This document shows positions 11,894-26,537 of a DNA stretch of 64,000 nt, one piece after another. A model generated the notes under the pieces. That model saw only the letters and a list, made by a program, of their open reading frames with translations, was not told the origin of the DNA and searched no databases. The DNA is from Helopsaltes ochotensis (lineage: Eukaryota; Chordata; Aves; Passeriformes; Locustellidae): contig VXBM01000287.1 of assembly GCA_013400155.1 (NCBI GenBank), forward strand, positions 131,713-195,712, read 5' to 3'. Position numbers and translations under genes: made by a program. How positions within the stretch are numbered: position 1 is the first letter of the stretch; each line of letters begins with the position of its first letter.

Positions 11894-14800
11894 AGTTCTT
11901 TAGATATCTTCAAGCACTAATCTTCAACCAAAAATAGTATTACATGTGTAGAGCATTGGGGAATATTAGATCCAGAGTAACTTGGAAAATTGAAATCATT
12001 TTAATTTAGCTGCTGTGAAGCATCTATTCTAATACAGCACAGATAATATAAAATACAGTTGTTTCCAGGTTCAGTTTTGAAAATGTGAAGTGGTTAAAAA
12101 AGCCCCACTAAATTCAGTATAAAACCAGTAATTCCATTCCCTCTGGAGCCAATCTGGTGTGTAACACAGCTCCTTTTGACTTTTACTATCTGTGGGTTTT
12201 AATGTAGGTGGAAAACTTGCCACAAAATAATAATCTGATAGTACTCGACATTTTTAAAAAATGTTTTCTTTCCCCCACCATATTTGCAGCCTACACAGTG
12301 AAGTTATGTACTTGAATCATGAGAAAATGTAATTTAGGAAAGCAGGAATTTACTGAGTATAAGGTCTCGAATAGGAGAGGGGAATGCATTCTCAGTATTG
12401 GGCCTTTATATAAAAGGAAAAAAAAAGTTAGTAATCTCTTACTTTGTTATTTCTTGAATATTTGCAAATTCAAATAAAACAGAATGTACTATGTGGGTGT
12501 ATTTTTCAGTAAAAATCAGTAGGTACCAAATTTACAGATGCAGCAGGATAGAAGTAGAAGCTTTGCTGATCTACATAGAGAAAGGTAATTTTTATGACCA
12601 CTGATAATAAATGGGATCTAAAACAGGCAGTGGTACAAAATTGGTGTTCTACTACTGTCACAAAATAAAGTGTTTTCATTCCCTTCTCTTTAATGATTGC
12701 AGTGCTCAAGGTATTTTTTAAATGTAGAACAAAACAAGAGGAATCCAATTTTGAAAAATCCTTATGTTTTTAAATGTAAGGTCTTAGAACGGTATTTTGA
12801 GGGAGGGTATTCTTTTTAAATGAACAGCATTATTTTAAAAAAGTATCAAGACTTCTTTCTTTGGAGTATCCAGCTGGTTCTAGTTTGGATTTGCATGCGT
12901 TTTAGCTCAGATTCTCCCTTCTTGACTGTGTATGTAAAAAACTTCAGTTGTTTTATTAAACTTCAGGCTGACTGTTCTGTTCATAGGGCGATGGGGATAC
13001 CCTTAAGCTTGTGCAAGGTGAATAGACTTGCCATTATGAAGTTTTTTTAGGTGTAATAGATGAGTCTGTGATGATGGTTACTGAATCTGCATGCTCTTGC
13101 AGACCTAGTTTAATGGTACTTTGTCTCATTAGGCCAGCATGCTCACAAACTGTCTGCACGGGACAGTAAATAGTTCTTGAATTATAAGTATGTGTAAATA
13201 AAAGACCGGGTATAAAATATCATGATTTGGTTGCTTCAAGGAGATCAAAGCAGCTGCTCTGCTGCAGACACTTGGAGAGGTGGAGTATGTCACTGCGTCT
13301 TGCTACTGTTTCAACCTTGTCTTGAAGTAACATGGAGTAAAGTTCATTAAATTCATGATTGCTGAAAACCCCTGAAGTTTACCTCTCCTCTTGTGGGAGA
13401 AAATGCTTTAAGAAGTAACTATATAGCTTCAGGTTACCTGTGCCTGTAATTATTACTTGGCGTCTATCACACACCATGAGAACTGGCTGCTCTCAGAGCT
13501 CCAAAGTGCAGTGACAGCAGCAATTTTTTCCAGTCACTGATACCAGGGATTTCTGTTAGCAGAAAATGGGTGCATCTCCCACTACTAGTGCTAGTAGTAT
13601 AGTCTGGCCAAGTTGCGTGAATTCAACTCCCAGATATTGCCAGAAAGAGCAAAAGTAAAAACTAAGCTTTGATCATATTCTTGAACTGAATTTAAAATGT
13701 TTATTAAAATTCCTGTTAACATATCTGCTGGGATGTCTTCAGGTTTATTTTCAAAGCAGAGTGTTTTAATACAATGAGTTTATTTGAGTTTCTGGGGTTT
13801 GGGGGATATTTCATTCTTTCTTGCAAGGACACCTTGCTAATTCCTTGGATTTTTTTATTATTATTATTTTAGACAGCAGAATGCGTTCTGGTTTATATTT
13901 CAACTGCCATATATGCCTAACATGTTTGTCAGTGCTTTGGTTTATTAGAACTGCATTGGTATCGATAAAAGTTGCGTGCAAGAACTGTAAGACCATGTTT
14001 TCTGTCTTGAACCCTCCCTGGAGTTGAGATAGAGTACGAGTTTGAAGACGGATTGGTGACAACTCTTGATGTTAAACAGTACAGCTGTCATTTGTCAGAA
14101 ATTATAGTAGACAAGCTTCTGGCACTTGCTCTTTTGTCCCCTAGAAGTGTTAAAGGAAGCAAGCCTCCAAGAGAGAACTTTCTGGAAAACATAGGAAGAG
14201 TAACTAAGAAAAGGAGAAGTATATTCATTATGTCCAGTTCCAAAGTTACAGCTCAGCAGGAGGAAGTAACTGGAGGTGCTAAAACCAGCTCAGCTTCCTA
14301 AGCTGCGGTACATCAGGATCTTGAAAGAGAATTGGCTATTTGTCAAGCACTGTAAGTTCTCCCCTTGTAAAGTCATACTTCTCTCTGAACTGTTGATAAC
14401 TGATCACACAGTTCCATAATTGCCAGTTTGAATGCAATGGAAGCAGTGGGAAAAACACAGCCTCAGGAAAGAGAACAGCATCCCATTGGCAGCAACCTGC
14501 AGGTTTCAGCAGGTCTTCATCAAGGTTGTCTGGAAGCATCACGCAAGCCTCAGCCTCATTCCTCTGCAGAATGAATTTGGGGAGTTCATTGCATTTTGTT
14601 GGTTTGTTGTACATGCCTTAAGTTCTCAAGAAAGAATATTTCTTTGACAGGGCACACAATTTTGGAGAGAAGAATTTTCTGTCAGAAGTTCCTCATTGAA
14701 TTTGTTCGTAAGAAAAAACCAGCAAAACCAAGATGAAGTTGTTTTATATTTTTTTCCCCCAAAACTGTCTTCTACTAGCTATAGAGATATTACTGTGTGT

Positions 14801-17800
14801 TTGTTTAAAAGAAATAAGGTAGCTCTAAATCAGACTTCCCATTTAAGAAAAGAAGGCCTTTGCAAACAATGAAAAATATGTCTAGCTTGGTGTCACCATG
14901 GGTTTTGGGAGATAAAGAAGACAAATAGATGCTAAGTAGAATGCAAAAGTAATCCCAAAGAGTGCTGCTATTCATCATTCTTCAGGTTTTACAGCTGGCT
15001 GAAGAAGTGACAATTCAGGTAAATTAAATGAGGTCTTCAGTATTCTTTAAACTTTAAGGTAACACATCCTTTTCTTTTAGAATATCTATCCTTCCAGTAA
15101 TTGAAAAAGCAAAAATGGATCTGGCTGTTTATTTTCGTCTGAATTTGCTCTTTTAAATCAAATTATCATCTTCTGCTCTTTCTCTGGAACAAAAATCTGC
15201 ATGAGTTCTTTAAAATGTTTATCAGAAGAAGGAAAAATTCTGAATTTCTGAATTTCTTTAGAAGTACACACAGCCAGTTTTAGAATACAAGAGTGACTCT
15301 TGTTATGAATCAGATTTATTTCCCTGGCTTTTGCTGTTTGGCTGGTTCTTAATAGCTTCTAGTAGACACTATAATGTGTACGACTACCTTGATCTTGATA
15401 TCTTAATTGTTTGAAATGGAAAAATGCTTCAAATGCTATGGATGGCACAGTAGGAAGCAGAAGAAGCTCTTTCACTGACATTTTCCTAAATAACATTTGG
15501 AAATTTCCAAATAACAGTACCATTTTTTTTCCCACATGCTGTACTGAAAAGTACACGCTCTTCTAAACCCTCTCCTGCCAAAGAAAACCTTCAGGGAGAT
15601 CTTTTGTGCTGTGAGTCGGCGTTGAGGCTCCTTGGCGTCCGTGGATGTGGTGAGGGCTGAAGGGAGGCTGGTCAGCAGTGAATGATGCCGGGGTCAGCCA
15701 GCATCCAAGAGCTGTGGCAGAGCTATGCCATGATCCAGGTGTGGTGAGCTGCTGGGATCAAACAGATAAAAGGTTTCCTCCAAGGAGAATGAGGATTTGT
15801 TCTATTCCCTGATACATTTTGTTCAGAGATGGAGAAATGAGCACAAAGAGCTTGTAGCAGAGAAACTAGTATCAAAGGGAAGTAATAATGCAGTCTTTGA
15901 AGAGAGGTAAGAGAAGTTTGTTGTTGGAAAGCTTCCAGGGATTTTGGGAAATAGTAATTTCAAGAAATATTTCTTACATATTTAGGGGTAAAAAAGTGCT
16001 AAATAACTCTTTGAGATCATTTGAAAGAATACTGCATGAAACAATAGAAATTTTTCTCTTTTATTTAAGACCATACTTGGAATGCTAAGAATTGCATTGC
16101 AAATTTAAGGATAGGAAGCATGTACAAGCTCATGCACACAGATAGTTGTATATTATACATAAATACCTAGAAGGCACTGTAGAATAAGTGTACATATATG
16201 AATTTATTGAAGCATTAAGTGAAACCTGAATAAGAACAATTTATGATGGCATCCTTTGGGCAAATGTATCTGCTAGTAGAGAACTTTATGCAGTTTATCC
16301 TTTAAAACAGGTGGAAAATCTCTGTATAGATCATACAGAATTCTCTCCATTAAACTCAAGCCTGAATTTTTACTGCTGTTTGTGGAATTCAACCATGATA
16401 AATACCTGACTGTTCTGTCCTTATGGACTATACATGGTAGTGCATGGAGAGAAAATGTCTTTGAGCAAACCCAAGAGGTATTAATACTTAAATAATATTT
16501 AAATAATGTGATCTTGCTTAAATTAGAACTCTCATATACTCAAGACGAATAATTGTATTCACCACAAGTTAAAAATTTATCACTTTTTTGGGGGAGGGTA
16601 GATACAGAAGGATTTCCCTCAATTTTGTTTAGTACAGGAGAGGAGCTGGAGGGAAGTATCAGTACAGGAGGAAAATATTTTCCATTTTTATTTCTTTGTT
16701 TTGATATATGAAACTTGCAGTTTGTGTTGCAAAAAACTTGTCTGTGATTGTCAATGAAGACAAAAATAACTGTGTGAAACAATGTGCTTTTTCTTTCTGA
16801 TTTTGAATCCAAGCAAATTTACCTTTAAAAGTATCAGAAGATATTAGTGGTGGTAAGAGGAATGGTGATGCTAGTTTAAGAACCATTTCATGTGAGAATA
16901 GCCATCTAAAACTAGCACATGTATACCAAGCAGGCTTTGGAAATCACTGGACATTGAAAAAATGGTCAAACCATTTGTGAGCAAAAACTTTGCTGAAAGG
17001 CTTAGATGTTGTTCAGACTTAAACTTGAGATTTATACTGTAGCTCATGGCAGGTTTTTTTCATTTTAAGCTCTATCCGGGAGCTATTAATTTAGTTGTGA
17101 GAAATTGCTTCAAAGCTGCAAAGCTGTGATTTTATTTTTTTTTAATGCAGTGTGTCAAGGTGGAAACCAACAGAAATTGGTTCATCAGGTTCTGAGTTTC
17201 AGGAATGTTACAAAAGCTGCTGACATCAAGAAATCTATAAAAGCCTGCTTGCAAGTCAATACAATCCGGCATTAAAACGATTTTAGCTGAGATCTGTTGC
17301 AAGTGAACAGATGATAATTATTTTTAACTAAAAAATAGGTAATATATTTTTTTAGATTTCGTCTAAATGTGTGCAGCAAATGCTAGGCTACAGGAAATGT
17401 ATTCTAAGGTCAAAGTCTGAGGTGCTGCACTGCTTGCTCAGCATGAGAGGGAAACAACTAGGAAAAACAAATTAGCTTTACATTAGTAGTCCAAGTCTCC
17501 AGGTAAACTGCTCCAGTGTGCTTTACTTATAGTTTGGAGTGTCTTGCTATGGACTTGGAAGAGTATGAACTGATTTTTCTTGTGATTGCTTTATAATCAG
17601 CCTTTTAACTTGTTCTGAATCAATTTCCCACTGATCACTTACTATACAGACAGGTGAGTCTTGTAGAAGCATATGGATTGATCAGAGTTTTTTCTCCTCC
17701 TAAAAATTAAATAATGGTTTGCTTGGACTCATTTTCCATATCTGTGTCTTTCACTGTGATCAGTAAATTGCTGCTTTCTTTAGCTGTGGTTTTCAGCAGT

Positions 17801-20800
17801 AGTGTATGCTTTATCCTGCCTTCTTGCCCCGTGGAAGAAACAGGAGCGTGTTCAGCACACAGTGTTCATGTCTGCATAGAAATCCCTCATTGTGGTTGTA
17901 GCTCCTGCCAGCAGTACAGCCCCCTGCAGTTCCATACAGAGCTTCCCTTCTGTTAGCCCCACAGCTCTCCTTGCTATTGCACCAGCATGATGTTCACACG
18001 TTGGCTGTAGTGCAGCCGGTGGAGAATGGTGTCATACCCTCCCTGTGTTCATTTGTACACAGTGCTCGTGCCATAAGGAAAGCGAGTGCTTGTTCAGCCA
18101 TTCTCCACTTCTGGGCAGTAGAAAAAGTGAGTCCCTTGTTTGAAGGGTTATATAGTAGTTTTAAAAAAAGGTATATTTCAGTGATATCTCCTTTTTTAGG
18201 TCTTACTTGTTCAAGAAGATTTCAATCCCGCTCAAAGAGTGGGCTTGAAGCGTGGGAGGTTGCCTTGCCTACCTTCAGGTATCGGAAAGCGGGCTCGTCT
18301 GCCTGCTGGGCTGGGGCTGCCTGGCAGCCTCCTCTGGGGCGTGCGTGGGTTCCTCAGGAGCTTTCTCTTCTCAGCTGTGGGGCGGAGATGCTACAGCCAT
18401 TGTTCAAATAGGAAAGTCAGCTTCCTACCTGAAATGATGTGCTGTGAGCACTCCTCCCCTGTAATGTCATATAAGGAGAAGAGGAAAATGTAGATTAAAA
18501 GATAAGAGCCATGAGGAATTCAGCAAGGCTGAGTGGTGGAGGATTGCAAAGTCAGTACAGGTAATGCAGATGAAAGGCAAGAGAGGAGTAGAAGGTAGGC
18601 AAAGCAGTTTTCACAGAGGTTTCTTTCTCTGGTCTCACCAGACTAACATCCAAAAACATCTTGATAATCTTACGTGCAACTTTAATTGTCAAAAATAGCC
18701 AGTTGTAATACTGTAATGTTCACAGCTGGGTTTTGAAGGACCACCTGAGCTGGATACTCAGTTGTTTCTAACACCATGTTTAAACAGCCAAGGAAATGGA
18801 TACCTTCCAAAAGATTGATGTTTTAACTGGAGGTGAGGGGAGTAACCTGTGTGTGAACTCATGAATGCCACTCAATGCTGCAGTGTTTTGTCTTTTGGAT
18901 GGTGCTGATTGTATCAAGAAATAGAAGTCAGCTTAACATTGTTCTTCTAAATCCTGTTTACACAAGGGTTTGGATAAATCCATCGTCATCCCTGTGTTGC
19001 CATTGTCACTATTTTTTAGGCATCAGGCATGATGTTGACTCACGATAGGCCCAGCTGCAGCATGGCCCCTTAAGGTTTATGCTGTACTATAAAAAGCGTT
19101 TTCCCTGTTTCTCCAAGTGTTCTGTAGTGCACAGTGTTACAGTTTCTGAAGCAGATAACACAACTGGTAAGAGGTGTTGTGTAAGACTTCAGTAAGTATT
19201 CCAGAAATAGCAATTCTTTTCATGCAAATAGGTCTTCCCAGTGGGACCCTGGAGCTCTGGAAGCACTGCTTGGGTTGCTCTTGCAGATGCTGTTCAGTTG
19301 GCATGGCTGGAAGAAGCTTCTTCTCTCCCTTCGCTTTGGCAGTCCTTTCATTTCATCTTTTTAGAGCTACAGATGCATGCTTGTAGCTACCCAGGCAGAC
19401 TTGAGTAAGACTGAACCCATCTGAATAAGAAGTAACCTTGCAAAAAGAGGAGTTAGTTTTTACAGACACTTGCAGATTAGTTTACCTGGCACAAAGCAGC
19501 AAATTCCTGTTCTCTTAGGCTTTTGGATGATTCTTAACATCCAGAGCCCAACTGCAGAAATCAGGTGGTGTTTCTGCTCTATCTGCCGGAAACACACAGG
19601 ATCAGATGCTGCCAATATTAAAATCACAGTCCCTTTTCAGGAAATCTGACTTGGTATCTTTCCAGGCCACCAAATGCTATTTAAAGAACAAGCAGATAGG
19701 AAAAAGACCAAAATACTACAGAAATTAACGATGTCCTGAGTTAAAAGTAAAGCTAGCAAACTTCAAGGTGGTTTGCATTAGAGTAAAACAGTGATTCTGA
19801 AAGCTGCCCTAGAATTCATTCCCTCAAGATGTGTCTGTGGATTTCCTTCCATAAATGTTTTATACATAGTAGATGCTTCTGCATCATCACATTTTTCTGT
19901 TAAGTCCTCAGAAGGCAGGAGTGATATTAGTGTAACTGAAGATGTTAAGGGATTCCTCTGTAGAATCTCCTTTTATCTAACCAAGCCTCCTCTACCTCAG
20001 AAGATGGTTTGGTAGCTTTATTTGTTCTTTACAGCCTTTCCATGAGACCTATGGACTTGACAAAACTATTAGGGAAGAGGAGAGTTGAATATATCCATTG
20101 ATGTGTTATTTACACGGAGAGTCTTGTTTTGTTTTGCTTTTCTGCAGTAACTCCCTTTTTTCACTAACAACAGAGCAGAAGCCACATACAGGATGTACAG
20201 GAAGCACAAAAAAGGAGTTTCTTTTTGTTAGAGATTGTCTTTACTAAATTGTCACAATAAGTTTTCCTAATTGCTTTTGCAATGAAGTTCAACTAAGCAG
20301 TAAGACTCTTAAACTTCAGAACATGAAATTTCAATGTGTTGTACGGCAATTACCTTGTAAAAAATGCCTTTCAAGAACAGCAGCAGAGGTCATGGCATGC
20401 TCCTTTTTTGAGTATGTTATGGAAGAACATCAAATATGTGTGAAATTAATATTTTCAAATAAGGAAGAAAGAATCCATGCTGCTTGGGAAAATACAGGAC
20501 TCATGTGTGTAGCCAAGGCCAGATATATAGGATCTTGAAGGTACATTGTATGGGAAGTAAACTCCCCCAAATGGTTCATTCTTTATTTTTTTTTTAATTG
20601 GAAATTGATTTTGTAAATTAGCTTTTAAGTGTGTTAATTTTATTTCACTGACATAATGACAGGTGTGAGATTTGCCTGCACTGAAGTATGCATAGCTCAG
20701 AATTGTAATTATTTTAGGAATGGACTTGAGCAGCTCCCAGAGCTGGTATGTTAATTAAAACATTTGAAAAATAAAGGCCATTTTAGTGACTGTTTTCATA

Positions 20801-23800
20801 GTTTTGCTTCCGAGTGCTAATGTGATTGCTATAATCTAGTGACAGCTGTCACAAAGAATTAATTATTATTTGTCTTTATTCAGTATTTCTAATGTCTAAG
20901 TTGCTTGTTAGTTATAGATTCCATTTGCCTTCCTGACAAAGATTTAGTGGCATATTTTATTTTGGCAATTTTATATCAATCTTTCACATCTTTATCTGAT
21001 GTCTTGGTTGTTTTATTGTCGCCTTAAATACACATACAGTTTATTGTTAAAGATTTTGAGATGTCTTAGCTGGTTTGCTTCCTTCTGTTGTGCATTATGC
21101 TTCCTGGTTCTTTTTTTATCTACCTTAGAAGCCAAATTATATCCCTTATCCTTCTCTGGCATGTGTTTCTGGTTTTGTATTTTTATTTTAAATGGCTGAC
21201 AATAGAAGGAAAGAAAATGTGAGGCATGTAGCCTTGCCTCAGCCAGCCAAACCTTCAGCAGTTTTGCAGCACTTACAGTAATTCAAATGTGGGCTGCTTC
21301 TAGACATTTTAGCATGTCTGTCAGCCGGGGTAGTGGGATGTTTACTGCGTGACTATACTGGCTTTAAACAACAAAGATTTTAGAAGAAGGGTGGGTAGGA
21401 GAAACGGTGACTAGAGCTATGGCACTTGTCAGCTACTTGAGGTTTACTGTGTTCATGGGAGTCATCAGGATTTTATACATTGAAGCACTCTGCTGAGATA
21501 CTGAACAAAATTAATTGCTCTTCTGAGTGAAGGTTTTCATGATTGTGGAAAGCCCTTCATGGTGGCATCATGGGCTTCCTGGAGTCTAGAGGGGAGTCAG
21601 GATTACCCCTTGATACAGGCCTTTGGTGCAACAGGGACCTACAAAAGCTTTTTGTTGTGTGCTGCTGCTGCTAAGACTGAATGGCACATTTATGCAGACC
21701 TTTGATTTAAAATCAGTTGCTTCTCGTTGGAATATGGGTAAGTCTGGCCAGTATTCAAGGGATTGTAGTCAAGGTCATCTCTAGGGTGGCAGCCAGTAGT
21801 GTGGCATCCAGACATGTTCCTCAGCAGCATCCCTGACAGGGAACTGCTCTCCCTGGGTGGATAAAATCATCAAAAGAGAAAAGGCAGAAAGAAACTGGAC
21901 TGTGGGAAAGGGATGAGGAGAGGACAGAGCATAAGGTGAAACAACGGGGAGACTGTGTGTTGTTTTGCTGAAATTGTTCTTCATAATTGTGGTCCTTCCT
22001 ACACTGGAGTGTGAGACTGGCAGGATCCTTGCAGTCTGTGAAATGATTCCTAGTTTGGGGGATACCACTCGTCGGTTGTTTTGATGTTAAGTGTAAGTCT
22101 CAGTGAAGCACAGTTAATGTGTAGTGTTTATAGCAAGGCTTAGTGGTTCATCACATGAGAGAGGTTGCATTTTAACTTCAAAATTTTTTTTAAAATCACA
22201 AACTCTCTTTCATTACATCTCTGCGATTGAGTATCTATTGCTGCACTTGAAGAGGAATCAATGGACTTCCTTCTCCATGCTCAAGGGAGAAAAACATTCT
22301 GAAGTTGAGGTCTAATTTAGAATAAACACATTAAAAACAGAAAAAAAAACGAAGCAAGCTTTTTGTACTGGGAAGTCTCTCACTGACTTGGAACGGAAGC
22401 TGAATTAATTCTTAGCAGGGGAGAAAATGTACTTTACAGGTGTCCTGTCTGCCTGTCTTCCCAAATTCTCTTTCATAAGGAGTTTATCTACCTCCTTTGG
22501 CCAACAGCCATTCTTCTTCCACAGCCTTCCCACCCAGGAGTGCAAGCCCTGTGCTCACTCCACAGTTTGTAAGGATAGGCTTCCTTTTGTGTTAAAGGAC
22601 TGGTAATGCATATGGGAAATTTTCAGTAAAGTTTTGCTGGCATTCATGTGTATGTTATATGAAGTAGAAGCAATGCCCTTATTTTTGTAGCTCATTGCTG
22701 TAACTATTCTGGAAGTCATAACTGGCTATTGCATTGGATTTAATTGTAGTGTGATTAATCCATTTAAAATACCTGGACTGCTGTTTACTTCTGTACTATG
22801 AATATTAATTCTGATGTGCAGAGCTCACTATTGTCCCTTAAGAAGAGGAAATGAGACCATGCAGGCTTTCCTTTGCGTTCCATATGTTCAACTAATTTTA
22901 AAAGAGCTTGTGATGAGCCTGCCACCACAGTGTACCACCTCAGACTACCCTCCCTTTGCTCTGCCAGGAAGGATACTTGCAATTTTACAAGTTATCCCAG
23001 GAGTCCCTTTTATGGTTTTATTTTTTTTTTTGTTTTGGTTGCAAATAACAACTTCATTTTTCTGGTCATGGCACAAGCTGTGTAAATTGGTTATCACAGA
23101 ACTGAGAGTTTAACAGCGTTATGCTTGCAGGTTTGCTTTCATGTTCATTTACATGTTTGTTGGTGCTCTGGTAGCTGCTTTTATTTTGTCATGAGCAGTT
23201 CAGCTACAGATCAAGCAGATGTTTTATTTCTTCATACATAGTTATGACTGTCCACGCACACAGTTACACCTATATTTATCTTAGATGAATTTGTTATTTA
23301 GATGGTAGCTCCTGTTGTAAGCCCTGAGCCAAGTCTTTAGCGTGGTTGTGCAGATGTCCCTTGGTGATGCTCTGCCAGGATGATGTACACAGGATCTATT
23401 TCATTGCCTTTAATGAAAACTATGGGAAAGATTAATTGAATAAAACCACAGATGGCTTTCCATTAAACTAGATGCCACCAATTTACAATAATGGGATTGG
23501 GGCTTTTTTGGTTTTGTAACCCTTTGATCTCCCAAGACGGTTTCATTTGAAAGAAAAGTCTTAGGCTACTCTAAATGTTGAAGCAAAATTGGAGTAGCAA
23601 TATTACAGGTACAGGAAGGGGGAAGAAAATAATTCCTGCAGTGAACTGTCATTTTCAGATGTTAAACATCCCTGGGAAAATACAGCCTTGGTACAACATT
23701 TCTCAAGTTTGCCCTACTATTAATCATCATTTATTTGGCTTTGAATTTAGAATAAATTAATTTAACATCTTAAGAACGTTTAGGAAAGTTACAAATACTG

Positions 23801-25835
23801 GCATTTTCATGCATTATTTAAATATGCATACAGCAATACAGATGTCAAAGCATACAGGCACTTTAGCCTGCTTGCAGTGAATGTTTCAGTTACTTTTTAA
23901 TAACAAGGTGAACATAAAAATGAATACAAAAATTATATAATAAATGGTTAAATTAAAATTTATTATATTTGTGTCATCCAGTAGATTTTAATTATGATTT
24001 TAAAGTGTAATTTAAAATGCTTGGTGAATAAAAGATCTTTAAAGCCAAAACATAAAAGTAGCAAAGCATTTCTGTGATTTTTTTATCCATAACTATCTCA
24101 CATATACACAAGGAATCTACATTAATAACCCTTTCTTAAAAGCACATGATGAGTAAGTATCAACATGATGTAAGTATGCTCTTGCTTGCTTTCTGCCAGA
24201 TTACCTGTGCTTAGATTATATTTGTGTATTGCTCCAGATATTTATGTACTTGTCAGCAGCAGAAACTTCTGTAATATTTTTATCATGGTACCTAAGAAGT
24301 TTGCTAGATGTAGACTTCAAAACCAGAATTATCTGATCCTGAAATGGGGGAAATGGAGGATGAGTAAGATCAAAATCAGATTCCTCTTGTATTACTACTT
24401 GTTTTTATGGTTAGTCTGTTTAAATAATTAAGGGACTCATGCTAGTTTGAGAATTTTCAGTTACAATTCCCAGTAAGATTTTTCATGTAAGCTTGCTTTT
24501 CCTCTCACAGCTGAGTTCCTAAAACCCTTTTCCATGTCTTGCAGGCAGCATTAACACTCAGCACATATTTGGGTGAAGGAGAGGGAGTTCAAAGAACAGC
24601 TGTTAATCTGTCTAATGAATAAAATCCTTTGTAAGCACCGTAACATTTTGAAAGAGAGTGAGTTCCTGCATACTCAACAGATCTGATTACCCTGTGACAA
24701 TTACAGTGGACTGTTGTAGAGAGAGAAAAGTCCTTTGGAGACACTGAAACATATAACAATGCACTGCAAGTCGGCTTTAGTTTGTTTCAGTTCAAGGTTA
24801 GGTTTTATGGCACCTCTTTCTTCTGCGTATGTTCAGTTCTTCTTTTATTTTATAGAGCTTTTATGGAAGTTAATTGCATTTGATCTGACTTTCTGTCCCG
24901 CATATCCCTTGTTAGTCTTAAACAGACTTCTGGTATGCCCTTGTTTCCTTTAAATGACCATACTCTGATGTCTCTAGAAACATTTCTCCATAAAGCTTTG
25001 TCTGCCCTGTGAAACTGAGCATGGTGTGAGTGCTGGGATGCAGTCAGTCCTGCTGTTAAATTGCTTGGGTTAGTTATATACTGCTATAGATACAGCCTGA
25101 AATCTCAGCCCTTTTGTGAATACCAGCTCTGGTAATGAACACTGGCATCTCAGGTCACCAGCCTATGCTTGCAGTGACTTTTGAGAGCTGAGAGGTAGGG
25201 GAAGCGACTCATATGTCTGGCCCAGAAATGGGTATTGATAGAGAAGGATGTAAAGGAAGCTTTGTGAGAGTTGTCTTAAAGAAGGGGCAGTTCACAATGA
25301 CAACTGATGAAGTGAAAATGAATGGAGGCTGTCCTTTGTCCCATCACTGCCTTTCCTGGCAGTCTGGTGTTTAGACCTCACAAATGTCTTCCTGTCTCCA
25401 CCTTCTGTCTCTCGTCCTTGCCTTGGGCTGGTGCTGGTGTAGGAACACAGCACTGTCCATGCTGGCTGCAGTTTCAGCTGCCAGGATTGCAGCACCATGA
25501 GAAGCTTGCAGGTTTGCTTCCAGTCCTCTGTTACTAGTTTAGCAAGGACAGAATACCATCATAAGTATTCAGAATTTTGGATAAAACGTGAAACTTCCAC
25601 TAATGGGTCTGAATCTTAGTTGCAGCACAAGGACTTCCACTGCACTTTGGTTTACCAAAGTGTCTGGGACAGAAGGGCACAAGATCCAGAGTAGCAGCTT
25701 TAATTAAGTATAATTGAGGTTATTTTTTGTTTCTTGGTATCTGCTCAGGACAGTAGATACTTTTTTACAAAATGAAAGAGGTTTTGTTTATTCTTCTGAA
25801 ATTAAGTTCAGGCACACAATGAACTTTGTACAAGA

Positions 25836-25870
25836 ACTTTTTTGAAATATACACTTTTTTTGAAATATAC
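25836..25870. repeat. Tandem duplication of a 17-18 nt unit
   Basis: acttttttgaaatatac at 25836-25852 is followed directly by the same unit with one extra T at 25853-25870. A slippage duplication in AT-rich intron. Confidence 0.8.
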
Positions 25871-26441
25871 ACAGGCAGAAAAAAACAGGAACACTGCAAA
25901 TTGGAGAATTGACAGATACAGTTGTGAGGACCTGTTTTTTTTAAGTCTAATGCTTTGTGCTTTTCCCGTGTATTTTGAGAGGAGTCTTTTCTGCACAAGG
26001 GGAGGATTTTCCCCAAGAAGTAGCAGTGGAAAAAGCTGTGATAATGCAAGGAGCAGAAATGCCATGCCAAGGGGAAAGTGTAAAGTGTATCATGTATCAT
26101 GAGCACTTAACCTGTCTGTGCTACGCAAAGGACATTTCATGCTGAAATACATGCAAACACTGGAAAATTAGGAGTGGTTGCCTTTGTACTTCTGTAGCTG
26201 CTTTAAGCAGGAAAGTCAGTCTGTAAGACAAAGTATTGTTCAGGGACAATCTTTACCAATATGAGATTAAAGAGATTGTTCTAAAACTGTTCTTAAAAAT
26301 GATGCGTAATGTTTTATTCTGTCCTTTGGTTCAATGTCTAATTTTTATTTTATAGTCTTCCCTTTCCTTTGTACTTCCCCTCACTTCTTCTCCCACTATC
26401 TACAGTGAGTGAATATCCTACTCAGGCTGGATAGGATATTT

Positions 26442-26446
<5 letters not shown>

Positions 26447-26536
<90 letters not shown>
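26447..26536 (-). repeat. Poly(T)/poly(A) tract, 52 + 36 nt
   Basis: 52 T residues (26447-26498), a CA dinucleotide, then 36 T residues (26501-26536). Read on the minus strand this is an A tract. The minus-strand sequence preceding it shows no AATAAA close by and no recognisable retrocopy body, and I found no flanking target-site duplication. Confidence 0.9.

Positions 26537-26537
<1 letters not shown>

Noticed and set aside
11729..11920. Poly-lysine open frame
   Set aside because: Entirely a product of the 87-nt A tract.
13581..13598. 8-bp-arm palindrome actactag-tg-ctagtagt
   Set aside because: Too short to distinguish from chance in 64 kb.
17714..18493. Overlapping + strand open frames up to 146 codons
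   Set aside because: They are in different frames and the longest starts at TTG. The stretch near 18240-18420 is open in all three + frames because it is GC-rich, and no domain is recognisable.
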